From positions 2,976,001-3,040,000 of the forward strand of contig NZ_CP151792.1 in assembly GCF_038446525.1 (NCBI RefSeq): a stretch of 64,000 bases of DNA, given 5' to 3'. The notes below the pieces were generated by a model. It had not been told where the DNA came from. It searched no databases and was given only the letters and a program-made list of their open reading frames with translations. The translations under genes and the position numbers were made by a program. This stretch comes from Methanolobus sp. ZRKC5 (GTDB taxonomy: Archaea > Halobacteriota > Methanosarcinia > Methanosarcinales > Methanosarcinaceae). Below, one piece after another: positions 27,937 through 37,936 of the stretch; positions within the stretch are counted from its first letter, which is position 1, and each line of letters starts with the position of its first letter.

Positions 27937-30709
27937 GCGATAGTGCACTTTTTACTACGGGAAGTGTGATGTGCACTTTTGTTCCCACGTTTTCCATACT
28001 CTCTATCCACAGTTTTCCACCATGATCCTCGACTATTCTTTTACATATGTTCAATCCAATACCTGCTCCACCATATCTACGGGACAGGGAGCCATCAAGC
28101 TGATAAAAACTATCAAAGGTTTTCATTACCTTGGTTTGTGGTATTCCTATTCCGGTGTCTTCTATAACAATGTGGATGTCGCTTTTCTTCTTTGAGCCAT
28201 AAATGGATATTCTTCCTTCAGATGGTGTGAATTTGAAAGCATTATCTATCAGGTGGATGAACAATTCGCTAAGGTAGTTCGAATCACCATTTACGAGATA
28301 CAGTTCATCAGGTAACTTGTTCTCTATAATGAGGTTCTTATCCGTATTTTCTACAGAAATAACTGACAGGGCCTTCTCTATAATTGGTTTAATAGAAATA
28401 TTACTGAAATCGTAAATATAATTTTTAGGCTCCAGTGCACTCATGAAAAGTAATGATTCTATCAAACGTTTCAATTGTCCGGAATTACTGCTAACTACAT
28501 TCATTGCTTTCTTTTGTTCTTTATTAAGTGAACCCAGGCTTTCATCTCCAACCAGCTCACTGAATCCCATTATGGAAATGAGTGGTGTCTTAAGTTCATG
28601 GCTTATAGTCGAAAGGAAATTGCTCTTTAGTTCATCGAGGGAATGTAGTTCATCATTTGCCTTGCTAAGTTTAGAATTTATATCCCTTAGCTTCTGATTG
28701 TATGTTTTAAGTTCATCTTCTGATCTTTTGAGTAATATCATTCTGCCCATCATCTGAGTAATAAGGACAAACTGCCTGAGATCTGAAGCGGTGTATTCTC
28801 CTTCCTTGTTTGCAACAGCTGCAAATCCCACAACTTCATTTTCATTAAGTATTGGCACGGTAAGGTAAGACTCAATTGAAAGCTTTCTGCATAATGTAAA
28901 TTCCGGTGAATTAATGTCATGTGAGGACCGGTTTAGTATCACTGGTTTTTTCACTTCAAGCAACATTGGCAAGAAACCCGTACTTTCAAGTAAAGAAACG
29001 AATATTTCCTTGTTGATATTATTCAGGAACAATATATCTTCAGGGTATGTATCTGTAGTATATTTTTCATTCTCTCCATCAAAAAGTACAACCATACCCA
29101 TCTTGCTTTGTGTTAGTTTAATTCCTTCCTCAAGTGCAAAAGATTTTATCTCGTCAATCGAGGAGATGTTCATCAGGCTTAGTTCATGTAAAGTTTCAAG
29201 GCACGATTCGTCGAGCAATAAGGCTTCTTCAGTTCTTTTCAAGTTGGTCAGGTCATTGAGGATAAAAATAGCATTATTATTTGTTTTTGTAAAATAGAAT
29301 GCAATCTGTCTTTCTGTTCCATCTTTGCAAGATACAATCCATTCGCCACTCATGCCTGTTTCCTGCTTTTTGGAAATCATCTCCCAATTATTACGAACAG
29401 TTTTCCGGTATTCACTATCTGGATAAACAGTTTCCCACCACTTATTCATGGTAGGTATGTCTTCTATTGTGTATCCCAGTATTTCTGTCAGTCTTTTATT
29501 TGCGTATTCAAAATATTCATTTGAATCCATTATAGCTATTGGCAAAGGAGAATTATCAATTATTTTCTTAAAATTATCTTCATTTTCTTTTAGAGCTCTT
29601 TCAGCATCCTTTATTTTTGTGATGTCGTGAGTTAATTCCAAGCGGACATCACGTCCATCCGGCCATTTAATGATTCTGTCAGAAATTATGTAATCTCTGC
29701 ACGTAATGGGGTTATAATATTCCCATTGATGTGACTTGTTCTTATTTTCGAGTATTATCGGGTTTGTGCAGAAATTACATGGCTCTTCAAGTCTCTGGAG
29801 TTCTTTATAGCATTTCTTTCCAATAGGATTCTTATCCAATATTTCATTCAGGTATTTATTGACATAAAGTATTTCGTGAGTGTATGGGTCAGAAACATAG
29901 ATTGGATTTTCGATACTATCAAAAACCGAAAGCAATTGTTTTCTTTCCATATCAAGATCTTTGGATATGGCTCTTTTTCGGAAGGCCATTCCCAGTATAT
30001 TTGTGAAAGTTTTAAGGGTTTCAATATCTTTTTCGTCCCATTCTCCGGTTTCTTTTACATTATCAAAACCAATAAAACCTGCAAGTTCACCTTCTATTTT
30101 GAAAGGTAAAACAATAAGTGATTTAATGTCCTGTTCTTCGAGAAGTGCTTTTTCAGCTTTTGCTTCAGGAGGAAGTTCATTCAAGTCCCTGATGTGGATC
30201 GCTTCACCATTGCTGAGCTTAGCCATCCACCATGAGTATATTGATATTGGAAGTTCCTGAAGTATATCTTTCTGAGGCTTTACTCCGCTGGCGCACCATT
30301 CGTGTGTGTTACTAATTAGTTCAGAGTTTAGCTGTTGTTTAAATATGTAGGCACGGTCTGCATTACATAATTCTCCAAGCATTGACAGTGATTCTTCTAT
30401 CTTCTCATCGAGTTTCTCTGAAAAAGTAAGCATGGAAGTAATTTGCAATAACGTGTTTTCAATTCCGTATTTGGTTAGAAGTATTCCATAAGAGTCTTTA
30501 TTTTTTTTTATCTCAATTTCAAGCTTCCGTTCTAGCCCTGTTACTTTCATGCTGTGAACTATCATAGAACTAATCAGTAGTGAAAGGAAGGCGAACCATG
30601 CAATTTTGTCTTCTGATTCAAGTGTGTTTATATGAAACAACACTATGCCAATTAATATTAATATAAAAAAAGACACTAACAATATTTTCTTTTGAACTTT
30701 GTTGTTCAT
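27914..30709 (-). CDS. Membrane-bound PAS/GAF sensor histidine kinase
   Basis: 931 residues. Two membrane helices (about 9-26 and 36-52), then a GAF domain (about 100-240), PAS domains (about 265-365 and 375-495) with cysteines in EEPCNFCTNP, a second GAF domain (about 520-650), and the kinase core. H704 in TISHELKTP is the phosphorylated histidine; N823 in HLIDNAFKF, DTGIGIP at 850-856 and GGAGIGLNI form the ATP site. It should sense a redox or small-molecule cue and pass phosphate to a response regulator. No regulator is encoded nearby, so the partner must be elsewhere. Methanosarcinales have many such orphan kinases. Confidence 0.88.
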   Translation of the reverse strand: MNNKVQKKILLVSFFILILIGIVLFHINTLESEDKIAWFAFLSLLISSMIVHSMKVTGLERKLEIEIKKNKDSYGILLTKYGIENTLLQITSMLTFSEKLDEKIEESLSMLGELCNADRAYIFKQQLNSELISNTHEWCASGVKPQKDILQELPISIYSWWMAKLSNGEAIHIRDLNELPPEAKAEKALLEEQDIKSLIVLPFKIEGELAGFIGFDNVKETGEWDEKDIETLKTFTNILGMAFRKRAISKDLDMERKQLLSVFDSIENPIYVSDPYTHEILYVNKYLNEILDKNPIGKKCYKELQRLEEPCNFCTNPIILENKNKSHQWEYYNPITCRDYIISDRIIKWPDGRDVRLELTHDITKIKDAERALKENEDNFKKIIDNSPLPIAIMDSNEYFEYANKRLTEILGYTIEDIPTMNKWWETVYPDSEYRKTVRNNWEMISKKQETGMSGEWIVSCKDGTERQIAFYFTKTNNNAIFILNDLTNLKRTEEALLLDESCLETLHELSLMNISSIDEIKSFALEEGIKLTQSKMGMVVLFDGENEKYTTDTYPEDILFLNNINKEIFVSLLESTGFLPMLLEVKKPVILNRSSHDINSPEFTLCRKLSIESYLTVPILNENEVVGFAAVANKEGEYTASDLRQFVLITQMMGRMILLKRSEDELKTYNQKLRDINSKLSKANDELHSLDELKSNFLSTISHELKTPLISIMGFSELVGDESLGSLNKEQKKAMNVVSSNSGQLKRLIESLLFMSALEPKNYIYDFSNISIKPIIEKALSVISVENTDKNLIIENKLPDELYLVNGDSNYLSELFIHLIDNAFKFTPSEGRISIYGSKKKSDIHIVIEDTGIGIPQTKVMKTFDSFYQLDGSLSRRYGGAGIGLNICKRIVEDHGGKLWIESMENVGTKVHITLPVVKSALSPSLSESS

Positions 30710-30877
30710 TTTATCACAATCATCAAATACTTAAATACAAATGCAGCTCCGACATTCTAATTATTTTATAAAATTCTTTTTCTTCTAGTATATAAGATTA
30801 CTCAATTGGGAATCATATAATTTTGTTCTCATTTAATCATTATAAATTATTTGTATTCAACAAAGTCAATTTTTATA

Positions 30878-32023
30878 GAGGATTTCGATATTCCCTCATT
30901 TTAGATCATTAAAGTATTCAAACTCAATTATATCCTCTCATTTTTTATCATTTTGTTTATTTCTCTTCATTAATCCTTATTTTTAGTATAGCTCCCGCTA
31001 TCCTAAATTACTCCTTTGGTTTTTAGTGTCCTCAATTGATGCAGATTAAAACAAAAAGCTGTCATCAACATTTTTGCATTCACTCTTTCTACAGTTGTAA
31101 CAAGAACCTTTCTGGTTTTAAATATTTCTTTTGTCACTGCATACACTCTTTCGCAAGGGACTCTTTTCACACTTATTCTTTCATTTCTGAGGATATCCAT
31201 TATTCCTAAAGGATGTCCTCTTACAGCTCGTTGCATTGTTGCTGCAAAACCTTTTGCTATTGCTCCAAAATATCCTTTATCTCTATACACCACTTCACCC
31301 TTTTCAGACAGATCAACCTGTGAATCGTGAAGTGATGCAGTTGTTGTCTCAAATCTTCTGATTAGTTCATAATCCTTATCAATAATTGTATGAAGTTTGT
31401 ATCCAAAGTGAGATTTACCATTTTTCTTAGTCCAGGTTCCATCTTTGCTTCTTCTTGTTTTCGCATCTTTTCCTCTGAGTACATCTGCTTTTGCATGTCC
31501 TGGATCTGAGTGAATAAAAGTTGCATCCTGGATCATTCCTTTTTTAATCTTCAAACCAAGAGCATCAAGCTGATTCTGCATTTCATCCCACACCGCTTTT
31601 TCTTTACCATTGTCGATAATTCTCTTCCTGAATGACCAGACAGTTGTACTGTCTGGTACATATTCAGGAAATCCCAGGAATTTCCTAAAGGATATCCTGT
31701 CAATACACTGCTTTTCAAGCTCAGCATCAGAAAGACCATGCCATTGTTGCAGAACAAGCATCTTGAACATTACAATAACATCAGCTTCAGGCCGTCCGCC
31801 TGAAGCTGTTCTGTTTATGTACATTGACTCCAGAATAGGGCGAAAAGGCTTCCAATCTACTAAATATTCAATTTCAGCAAGCTTATCTCCGACAGATTGG
31901 AGACGCTTATATTCTTCATTTAAGGCAAAATCAGTAAAAGAATCCATAATAGTAAATTTGCTTTGCTATTATTTATATTTTATTAAATTGTATGGGTATT
32001 GATGGTAGTTTATCGAAATCCTC
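30878..32023 (-). mobile_element. IS5-type element, copy 2
   Basis: 1,146 bases, ends GAGGATTTCGATA and TATCGAAATCCTC. Target duplication TATA at 30874-30877 and 32024-32027. Inserted between the histidine kinase and sirtuin genes without breaking a recognisable gene. Confidence 0.93.
31003..31947 (-). CDS. IS5-family transposase, copy 2
   Basis: 314 residues, identical to copies 1 and 3, with all DDE landmarks (IQDATFIHSDPGHAKAD, YRDKGYFG, RVPCERVYAV). Intact. Confidence 0.92.
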   Translation of the reverse strand: MDSFTDFALNEEYKRLQSVGDKLAEIEYLVDWKPFRPILESMYINRTASGGRPEADVIVMFKMLVLQQWHGLSDAELEKQCIDRISFRKFLGFPEYVPDSTTVWSFRKRIIDNGKEKAVWDEMQNQLDALGLKIKKGMIQDATFIHSDPGHAKADVLRGKDAKTRRSKDGTWTKKNGKSHFGYKLHTIIDKDYELIRRFETTTASLHDSQVDLSEKGEVVYRDKGYFGAIAKGFAATMQRAVRGHPLGIMDILRNERISVKRVPCERVYAVTKEIFKTRKVLVTTVERVNAKMLMTAFCFNLHQLRTLKTKGVI

Positions 32024-32132
32024 TATATTTTACTGAACTTCTACCGTTATCTTTTTATTCTGAATTGTGCAACATCGCGCCTTTTCACTTAAAAGAAAAA
32101 GGATATATAATCCTGAAGTGTAAAATATAATC

Positions 32133-32867
32133 ATGCATAGATTGGCTGAACTTCTGGAAACCTCAAAGAACTGTGTTTTTTTGAGTGGAGCTGGTATTTC
32201 AACCTTTTCAGGGATTCCAGACTTCAGGGGTAGTAATGGTCTGTACGCAAAATATGATGCAAATAAGGTATTCGACCTTGAATATTTCCGGGATGACCCT
32301 GTTTATTTTTACACACATGCAAAGGATTTTATCTACAATCTTGATACTAAAGAGCCAAACATAATTCATGATACTTTGGCTTCTCTGGAAAAAGAAGGAC
32401 ACGTTCAGGCTGTTATTACTCAGAATATTGATCTGCTTCACCAGAAAGCAGGTTCCATTAATGTTTTAGAAGTTCATGGTTCACCTGCAAATCACAGGTG
32501 TCTTGCATGCAACAGGAATTATTCTTATGATGAAGTCTGTGAGCAATTAAAAAACAATGAAGTTCCATATTGTAGTGAATGTGCGGGTCTGATCAAGCCG
32601 GATATCACATTTTTCGGGGAAATGCTTGACCAGGATATATTTACAAGAGCTATTGATGCAAGTTCCAATGCCGACCTTTTTGTGGTCATTGGTTCATCAC
32701 TTGTAGTCCAGCCAGCGGCCAGTCTTCCATTGTGTTCATTGAAAGCCGGGGGCAAACTTGTGATCGTCAATAATATGGAAACGCCTCTGGATGGATATGC
32801 ATATCTTAAGTACGATGAGCTTGGAGATGTTTTCAATTATCTCTCTGATCATTTCAAGGAAAGGTAA
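32133..32867 (+). CDS. cobB: NAD-dependent protein deacylase, sirtuin family
   Basis: 244 residues with the full Sir2 signature: FLSGAGISTFSGIPDFRG (NAD site), TQNIDLLHQKAG, the catalytic histidine in EVHGSPANHRC, a zinc site formed by CLAC and CSEC, IKPDITFFGEML, and VIGSSLVVQPA. It removes acetyl or other acyl groups from lysines, forming O-acyl-ADP-ribose. In archaea, targets include chromatin protein Alba and acyl-CoA synthetases; an acyl-CoA synthetase is encoded 20 kb away, which is only a suggestion. A TATA-like AGGATATATAATCC lies about 30-45 bases before the ATG, implying a short leader. It ends overlapping the TfoX-C gene. Confidence 0.92.
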   Translation: MHRLAELLETSKNCVFLSGAGISTFSGIPDFRGSNGLYAKYDANKVFDLEYFRDDPVYFYTHAKDFIYNLDTKEPNIIHDTLASLEKEGHVQAVITQNIDLLHQKAGSINVLEVHGSPANHRCLACNRNYSYDEVCEQLKNNEVPYCSECAGLIKPDITFFGEMLDQDIFTRAIDASSNADLFVVIGSSLVVQPAASLPLCSLKAGGKLVIVNNMETPLDGYAYLKYDELGDVFNYLSDHFKER

Positions 32868-33103
32868 TGCTCTTTCAGGGCTTTTTTCTCATCTTCTGGC
32901 AGATGATGGTTGCATACTCCCCGAATAGCTCCTTCAAGTGCGTAGAGCTTGTTTTTGCATGAATTCTCATCGACTATCATTATTCTCTCAAATGCTTTCC
33001 TGCTTCCAAGTTCTTTGAGTTTGGCCGGAGTTTTCACTCCAACCTGTTCAAGCTGTTCTTCGAGCTTTTTGCCGATATTCGGAAGTTTGGCAAGATCACC
33101 CAT
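32849..33103 (-). CDS. TfoX C-terminal domain protein
   Basis: 84 residues: LAKLPNIGKKLEEQLEQVGV is a helix-hairpin-helix-like start, followed by KTPAKLKELGSRKAFERI and CKNKLYALEGAIRGVCNHHL. This matches the stand-alone TfoX_C domain (DNA/protein-binding, no known enzymatic role). It overlaps the convergent sirtuin gene by 19 bases and lies 14 bases after the pirin gene in the same direction, so the two may be co-transcribed. Confidence 0.75.
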   Translation of the reverse strand: MGDLAKLPNIGKKLEEQLEQVGVKTPAKLKELGSRKAFERIMIVDENSCKNKLYALEGAIRGVCNHHLPEDEKKALKEHYLSLK

Positions 33104-33117
33104 ATATTTTCCTTTTT

Positions 33118-33819
33118 TCAGTACTTGCCAGTTGCATCCACAAGAATGAAAAAGGCATCTTCTTCCGCTTTGATAACTAATGGCTCATTCTGGTTGATAC
33201 GAGCCTGATCATGAGTTTCAAGTTTTTCCCCGCAGACATCAAGCTTTCCTTCAATTACATAAATAAAAACATATCTGGCAATATCAGTCAGAAGATCGAA
33301 CATTTCTCCTTTTTCCAGCTTTGTAATGGATACAGTTACATTGGCACGTATTTTGAGAGCACCAGAGTACCCCTGTCCAGCGACATGAATGAGCTCGTTC
33401 TTCCGTGCGACCACATCAAAGTTCTTTTTATTCGTTGCAGGTGCCATGTTCTGTCTTAATGGATTTATCCACATCCTGCAAAGGCGTGTGTCTCCGTCTG
33501 TGAGATTCATTCCTGAAAAAGATATGCCTTCGCCAGCAGACATTACCTGCACATCACCTGCTTTCAAGACATCTTTTGCTCCTGTGCTGTCCTCATGGGT
33601 CAATTCTCCTTTAAGAACTATCGTGATTATTTCCTTGTTGTTAACGGATTCTGGCTTGAATGTTTTTCCTGCAAGCAAAATGTCATCGTTAAAAACCTTA
33701 AGGTCGCCAAAATGTGTATTTTTCATATCCAGATAATCTGAATAGGAAAATAGCCAGTAACTTCGTGATGATTCTGTATCCACTAGATGTCTTTCGTTTG
33801 ATCTTACAATCTTTATCAT
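33118..33819 (-). CDS. Pirin-like cupin protein lacking usual metal ligands
   Basis: 233 residues with the bicupin layout of pirin/YhhW proteins: WLFSYSDYLDMKNTHFGDLK, EIITIVLKGELTHEDSTGAK, DVQVMSAGEGISFSGMNL, LCRMWINP and a second cupin barrel. Active pirins have HPHRG before the EIIT strand; here that segment reads KPESVNNKEIIT, so two iron-binding histidines are missing. The histidine in LTHED and glutamate in AGEGI remain. It may have lost quercetinase-type activity or bind metal differently. Likely co-transcribed with the TfoX-C gene. Confidence 0.75.
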   Translation of the reverse strand: MIKIVRSNERHLVDTESSRSYWLFSYSDYLDMKNTHFGDLKVFNDDILLAGKTFKPESVNNKEIITIVLKGELTHEDSTGAKDVLKAGDVQVMSAGEGISFSGMNLTDGDTRLCRMWINPLRQNMAPATNKKNFDVVARKNELIHVAGQGYSGALKIRANVTVSITKLEKGEMFDLLTDIARYVFIYVIEGKLDVCGEKLETHDQARINQNEPLVIKAEEDAFFILVDATGKY

Positions 33820-34014
33820 GATGATTATTCCTGATTTTCTGTCTAATCTGACATTAGTGTTTAAGTATTTGACTGTCAGGTATGTTTCAGTATGTCTTCG
33901 GAAGTGTTCAACGCCGAAGCTAAGTGAAAAATAATCGGGAATAGAATAGAAGCATTCAAAATGGTAGGATCGAATTAAAAAAGAATTAAAAGACCAGAAT
34001 ATAAAAAATGCCGC

Positions 34015-34524
34015 TTATTCTGTAGCAGCAGCATTTTCAAACGCAAGTTCGAGTACACCGTTCTTGTAGCATACTGCCATGCTTGCCGGATCTACATTGC
34101 AGGGAAGGTCTATGACTCTGGAATAACCTGTACCGCTGGTAATTACAGTTATTTCCACATGCGATTCATAAGCGTGATATTCCACACAATCTTCTTCAAC
34201 CCCGAGGTCTGCCAGCAGGAATACTTTATTTTCTGCTTCAAAGATATCTATGAAAGGTTCCTGGTTGAATATGTAGAAATCCCCTTCGCTCTCATCTTCA
34301 TCTTCGTAGTCGAAAGGTTCAGCCCCGGTTTGACCCTTAAAGCCAAATATTGTTGGTTTTTTCCCTGGCTGGTTGATTATTGTAAAACCATGTATCACAG
34401 GCTTAGTATTATTTTCATTGAGACTGGCGGAGAACAATTTCATTATGTGCTCTATCAGTTCATCAATACTTGTGATCTTATCATGCGAGTCGTCATCACT
34501 GGCGTAATGATCCTTGTCATTCAT
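34015..34524 (-). CDS. Hsp20/alpha-crystallin-type small heat-shock protein
   Basis: 169 residues. The N-terminal third is acidic and asparagine-rich; the last ~90 residues look like an Hsp20 domain: EPFIDIFEAENKVFLLADLG, HVEITVITSGTGYSRVIDL, and the edge-strand NGVLELAFE. These proteins hold unfolded proteins in the cytoplasm. The divergence of the N-terminus (an acidic DYEDEDESEGD stretch) is typical of methanogen-specific subgroups. Monocistronic, divergent from lysA. Confidence 0.7.
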   Translation of the reverse strand: MNDKDHYASDDDSHDKITSIDELIEHIMKLFSASLNENNTKPVIHGFTIINQPGKKPTIFGFKGQTGAEPFDYEDEDESEGDFYIFNQEPFIDIFEAENKVFLLADLGVEEDCVEYHAYESHVEITVITSGTGYSRVIDLPCNVDPASMAVCYKNGVLELAFENAAATE

Positions 34525-34747
34525 TCCTATATCCTCTTTTCTACAATCTCAGGTATTCGTAAACTGTCCTTTTCGAATCGGTCCGAAACCATATAACCCC
34601 TAATTGTTTTATTATATGCGAACAAGTCATATAAATATTCTGCGTTCTAAAAAAGACAGGAATGTAATACCATTTTGATACTTTTCCAATCAACTATTTA
34701 TTTGTGGACCGAGTTTTAAGGAACCAGACAATTAAAGAGGGAGACCA

Positions 34748-36010
34748 ATGGTGTCAAAACAAGTTCCATTCACAAAGGAAAAGATTACAGAGGTAATTGA
34801 AAAGTATCCTACTCCTTTCCATATATATGATGAGAAGGGAATAATTGAGAATGCAAGAAAGATCAAGGAAGCATTCAGCATTGTCAATGGATTCAAGGAA
34901 TACTTTGCTGTAAAGGCCCTTCCAAATCCGTATATCATGAAACTGCTCAAGGCTGAGGGCTTCGGAGCTGACTGCAGTTCCCTTCCCGAGCTCATGCTTG
35001 CGGAAAATACAGGTATAGTTGGTGAAGATATCATGTTCAGTTCCAATGATACTCCTGAAGAGGAATTCATCAAGGCAAAGGAGCTTGGAGCTATCATCAA
35101 CCTTGATGATATCAATCACATTGAGTATCTTGAAGAGACTGCCGGACTACCTGAGATCGTCTGTTGCCGTTACAACCCCGGTCCACTTAAGGAAGGAAAT
35201 GCCATTATCGGTAATCCCGAGGAAGCAAAATACGGTTTTACAAGGGAGCAGCTTTTTGAAGGCTACCAGATGATGAAAGAAAAAGGTGTCAAAAGGTTTG
35301 GGCTGCATACAATGGTGGCTTCAAACGAATTGGACCCTGAGTATTTCATTGAAACTGCAAAAATACTCTTCGAGCTGATAGCTGAACTTTCAAGGGACCT
35401 GGGTATCAAATTCGAGTTCGTGAACCTTGGCGGTGGAATAGGGATACCATACAGGCCTGAACAGGAACCAGTGCCTTATGATGTTATTGCAAAAGGTGTC
35501 AGCAAGGCTTATGACGAGATCATCAGGGCAAATGATTTGCATCCGCTGCAGATATTCCTGGAATGCGGAAGGGTAATCACCGGACCATACGGATATCTTG
35601 TAACCAGTGTGCGTCACATGAAACATATCTACAAGGACTACGTGGGTACCGATGCATGCATGACAAATCTCATGCGTCCGGCTTTGTATGGTGCTTACCA
35701 CCATATTACCGTTCTTGGAAAGGAAAACATAGAAGCTTCACAGCTTTACGATGTCACAGGTTCTCTCTGTGAGAACAACGACAAGTTTGCCATTGACAGA
35801 ATGCTGCCTGAAGTCACCAGAGGTGATATCCTTGTGATCCACGATGCAGGGGCTCATGGTCATGCAATGGGTTTTAACTATAATGGAAAACTGAGGTCAG
35901 CAGAGATACTCCTTAGACCCGATGGAAGTTTTGTGCAGATAAGACGGGCTGAAACACTGGATGATTATTTTGCTACGCTGGATGTTTCAGGACTTTATGA
36001 CTTTGAATGA
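34748..36010 (+). CDS. lysA: Diaminopimelate decarboxylase
   Basis: 420 residues with GAGGGAG directly upstream of the ATG. Fold-III PLP enzyme: FAVKALPNP carries the cofactor lysine, GFGADCSSLPEL, the RYNPGPL and GLHTMVAS strands, GGGIGIPY (phosphate-binding glycines), LECGR (usually EPGR), GSLCENND with the catalytic cysteine, and DAGAHGHAM. It makes lysine from meso-diaminopimelate. The LECGR and LHTM variants differ from the classic bacterial EPGR and HxHIGS motifs, so a related decarboxylase is possible. A hairpin terminator follows. Confidence 0.82.
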   Translation: MVSKQVPFTKEKITEVIEKYPTPFHIYDEKGIIENARKIKEAFSIVNGFKEYFAVKALPNPYIMKLLKAEGFGADCSSLPELMLAENTGIVGEDIMFSSNDTPEEEFIKAKELGAIINLDDINHIEYLEETAGLPEIVCCRYNPGPLKEGNAIIGNPEEAKYGFTREQLFEGYQMMKEKGVKRFGLHTMVASNELDPEYFIETAKILFELIAELSRDLGIKFEFVNLGGGIGIPYRPEQEPVPYDVIAKGVSKAYDEIIRANDLHPLQIFLECGRVITGPYGYLVTSVRHMKHIYKDYVGTDACMTNLMRPALYGAYHHITVLGKENIEASQLYDVTGSLCENNDKFAIDRMLPEVTRGDILVIHDAGAHGHAMGFNYNGKLRSAEILLRPDGSFVQIRRAETLDDYFATLDVSGLYDFE

Positions 36011-36027
36011 ATACTCCGGTATTCATT
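36006..36027 (+). terminator. Hairpin terminator after lysA
   Basis: AATGAATAC, loop TCCG, GTATTCATT, followed by a T-rich run (TGTTCTCTATTTTTT). It overlaps the lysA stop. Confidence 0.6.
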
Positions 36028-36174
36028 TGTTCTCTATTTTTTAACTTTGTGTTTTTCTCAGATCTTTTCTGATCATATGATAGGTATGCAAATTGAGACT
36101 TCCTGGGCTTCAAGGACACTTCGGCAACGACATGATTTATTTACCAGTAGCTGTTCAATTTATTACGAGGTCAA

Positions 36175-37003
36175 ATGACGATAAAAAGTAAAAAAATGTT
36201 CCCAGCAAAAAGAAACGATTGTGAAATGGGAAAATGCTCTAGTTCTAATGATAAAAGAAATATTAAGATCATTGGGTCAATTATCCTATTCGTAGTCTTA
36301 TGGTCGATTCTTCTTTTGTAACTATTCAGCCTGGCACGATTTGCCTATTGGTACTGATTTCATCGAAATAGAGATGTCTGCTCACTAACAATCTAACAAT
36401 CAAAAAAGCAATCAATAGCAACAATCAAAATAAATGATCCTAATGAAATTTACGTTTCAACTTTTTGTCAAGATTGTTATTGATAGCGTTTTTATCAGGC
36501 TGAATAGTTACCTTCTTTTTTATTATCCTCCCGTGGAAATCGTTGAAAGACTGGGAGTTCGTAATGTTTACATTTTTATCTTCCTAATGTCTCTGATAGG
36601 TGGTGTTTCCACATTTACCTCTACCACATTTTACACGGCACTTATCGCGATTTCTTTTGGTGGAGTTAATTCTTTGTGGTTCTCTTTAGTTGCAAGTGCA
36701 GGTCTTACTTTTGGAGATATGTTGTTCTATTATCTGGGTATAAAGTGTAAAAAATGCATTAAGGGTAAGTCTGAGGTTTACGTTTCCCACCTGACAAAGC
36801 GCATGAAAAAGTTAGATGACAGGATAATCATGCTGCTCATATTCTTTTACTCATTATCTCCTCTTCCAAGTGATATAATTGCAATAGCACTTGCAATAGT
36901 GGGGTTTCCATTCAAAAAAATGATAATTCCATTGTTTATGGGAAATTTTGCACTTATTCTTATGATTCTGGAAATTTCAAAATTGGGATATAGTCTCATC
37001 TGA
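36175..37003 (+). pseudogene. SNARE-associated/DedA-like membrane protein, split by a MITE
   Basis: ATG at 36175 follows GAGG; the frame runs through a lysine-rich start and one helix (IIGSIILFVVLWSILL) to a TAA created by the MITE end. Removing the MITE and one target copy joins it in frame as WSILLFYYPPVEIVERLGV. The remaining part has several membrane helices with SFGGVNSLWFSLVASAGL, TFGDMLFYYLG and PSDIIAIALAIVGFPFKKM, reminiscent of the VTT/DedA fold. A fragment could be translated from an ATG inside the MITE (36434), missing the first helix. Function of the intact protein is unknown. Confidence 0.7.
36318..36511 (-). mobile_element. 194-bp MITE with IS66-type ends, copy 2
   Basis: Termini GTAACTATTCAGCCTG. 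Perfect 8-base duplication CTTCTTTT at 36310-36317 and 36512-36519. It interrupts the membrane-protein gene and supplies an ATG and 26 in-frame codons to the downstream part. Confidence 0.92.
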
Positions 37004-37172
37004 TGCTATTGAAATATTATCTTCATTTTTCACTCCGAAATTGTATTAGCAATCTGAAAATATTTTCAGAACACATTGCTGATCCATATATTCATTGTCC
37101 CACTGGCAAAGAGCACTTGAATCAAAGTTTTTGAGTGAAACTTTAAGTAGTTTTACATCAAATTCTTTTTTG

Positions 37173-37912
37173 GGCATTGTTAATTAAACATAGCTAGTTC
37201 TTTATTCCTATATTTCATCAAGAGCAAAACGGAGATTTTTAGCATTTCAAGACTTTTAGTATAACACTTTGACTTTCTCCTTAGTCTTGCCAGGAAATGC
37301 CTAAATATGCTGTTGTATCCTTCAACAGTATATGTTTCTGCTTTTGATCGAGTATGGATGTTTCTGGGGACTAACTTGGCATATGCCCTCCAATAATCCG
37401 TCATTACTTCCCCAACCTCTTTTGTCTTTAACTTTTTCCAGAGTTTTTGTCCTGTTTTTGTTCCTCTGCTGCCAAAAGAGCAATCGATGAATTTCTTCCC
37501 ATATCTATCAACAGCAATCCATATCCAGCAGTAGTTTTTTTATTCCCAATATAAGTATGCATCTCGTCCAATTCCACAACAGAAATCTCATTTTCACTTT
37601 TTAGATCCTCTAATTCACTACCAAATTTTCGAATCCATTTTTGAACAGAAACATGACTAACGCCCAAAAAACGTCCAATTGAACGAAATCCCAACCCCTC
37701 CAGATAGAGTTGTAAAGCCTGTCGCTTAACAGATACGGGGCTAGCGGTGGATTTTATATCTACTGAATAGTTGTATCCACAATCATGGCATTTGTAGCGT
37801 TGTCGACCATCAATCCTACCGTTCTTCTTATGACTGGAACTCTTACACTTTGGACAATTCATATATAAAAAGAGGCCATCATATTATATAACGATGTTTA
37901 ATTACCAAAGCC
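37173..37912 (-). mobile_element. IS1-family element
   Basis: 740 bases. The ends GGCATTGTTAATTAAACAT and the complement of ATGTTTAATTACCAAAGCC are inverted repeats with two mismatches. The 8-base duplication CTTTTTTG is at 37165-37172 and 37913-37920. It inserted about 24 bases before the nitroreductase start, between that gene and its presumed promoter. Confidence 0.88.
37180..37862 (-). CDS. IS1-family transposase, two frames joined by -1 frameshift
   Basis: The first frame (37862 to 37428, 144 residues) has an InsA-type zinc finger (CPKC and CHDC) and helix-turn-helix (GFRSIGRFLGVSHVSVQKW). The second frame has the InsB catalytic part (YCWIWIAVDRYGKKFID, GEVMTDYWRAYAKLVP, and HTRSKAETYTVEGYNS). 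The two frames meet at a run of seven A's (about 37538-37544), where reading -1 joins IGNK to NYCWIW. IS1 elements use programmed -1 frameshifting at an A-rich slippery site, so this is likely normal expression and not a mutation. Confidence 0.8.
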
Positions 37913-37936
37913 CTTTTTTGTTATATTTTAATTGGA

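Noticed and set aside
37004-37170. Minus-strand frame KEFDVKLLKVSLKNFDSSA as a gene cut by IS1
   Set aside because: Joining it across the IS1 target site gives no start codon and soon meets a stop; too short to support.
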